Shown: piece after piece, positions 6,960 through 7,061 of the stretch
How the letters are laid out: each line of letters begins with the position of its first letter
Position numbering within the stretch: position 1 is the first letter of the stretch
NCBI GenBank assembly: GCA_050298035.1
Contig: JBNKTK010000156.1
Span: 1 to 7,061, forward strand
From: Gaoshiqia sp050298035
GTDB lineage: Bacteria > Bacteroidota > Bacteroidia > Bacteroidales > Prolixibacteraceae
Length of the DNA: 7,061 nt
Reading direction: 5' to 3'
Notes under the pieces: generated by a model
Told to the model about the DNA's origin: nothing
Database searches by the model: none
The model's input: only the letters and a program-made list of their open reading frames with translations
Position numbers and translations under genes: made by a program

Positions 6960-7061
6960 TTAATTGGGAACTACACGCACATTATCTATCCAGATCGTTG
7001 TATTGCAAGGTGTTCCTGTTACTCCTCCTTTATTCAGGAATAGTGTCAAACCGGAATAATG
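6960..7061 (-). CDS. C-terminal fragment of a probable glycan-binding surface protein (partial)
   Basis: Only the last 33 codons are in the window, and the gene runs off the right edge. The peptide ends T-T-I-W-I-D-N-V-R-V-V-P-N. An (I/Y)-x-I-D-N-(I/V)-R-V-V-P ending is common at the C-terminus of beta-sandwich glycan-binding domains, including SGBP-B-like proteins of Bacteroidota PULs. The preceding S-G-L-T-L-F-L-N-K-G-G fits the strand before that ending. The TAA stop at 6960-6962 lies 24 bases before the ATG of the IPT/TIG gene, on the same strand, so the two are probably co-transcribed. A CBM-bearing hydrolase with a similar tail is an alternative. The coding call is fairly secure because the frame stays open to the edge and ends in a recognisable motif; the product is an inference. 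Confidence 0.6.
   Translation of the reverse strand, partial: HYSGLTLFLNKGGVTGTPCNTTIWIDNVRVVPN

Overview
The window looks like chromosomal DNA of a free-living or gut Bacteroidota species. Three complete proteins begin with type II (lipoprotein) signal peptides. Two of these carry the acidic stretch after the lipid-bearing cysteine that is typical of surface lipoproteins in this phylum. Translation starts lack clear Shine-Dalgarno sequences and follow A-rich leaders, and the gene content (IPT/TIG glycan-binding protein plus GH26 enzyme) is that of a polysaccharide utilization locus (PUL). A Marinilabiliales/Prolixibacteraceae-like source is possible, but this is a guess.

Layout from left to right: (1) A short leader and a plus-strand small nitroreductase (75-584). 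(2) A non-coding stretch (597-852) with about 2.6 degenerate copies of a roughly 85-109 bp direct repeat rich in 'CACGAAGACACGAAGG'-like words. It ends against a minus-strand terminator. (3) A minus-strand S9 prolyl-oligopeptidase lipoprotein (900-2795). (4) A roughly 400 bp spacer (2796-3201) with a 13-bp hairpin near the S9 gene and a strong intrinsic terminator just past the GH26 gene. (5) A minus-strand cluster read right to left: the C-terminal tail of a probable glycan-binding protein (6960-7061), a long IPT/TIG-repeat lipoprotein with two nearly identical C-terminal modules (4635-6935), and a Big_5-GH26 lipoprotein (3202-4623). Gaps in the cluster are 24 and 11 bp, so it is probably one operon.

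The three clustered genes read as the distal end of a PUL, probably aimed at beta-mannan. Surface-anchored binding proteins on Ig-like stalks would capture the polysaccharide, and the GH26 enzyme would cut it into oligosaccharides for a SusC/SusD importer that should lie beyond the right edge but is not visible. The S9 peptidase and nitroreductase look like independent housekeeping or accessory genes. I see no RNA genes, CRISPR array, insertion sequence or clearly new system. The most unusual items are the near-perfect tandem duplication at the end of the IPT/TIG protein, the dispersed-type intergenic repeat, and a hairpin whose pairing is better on one strand than the other.
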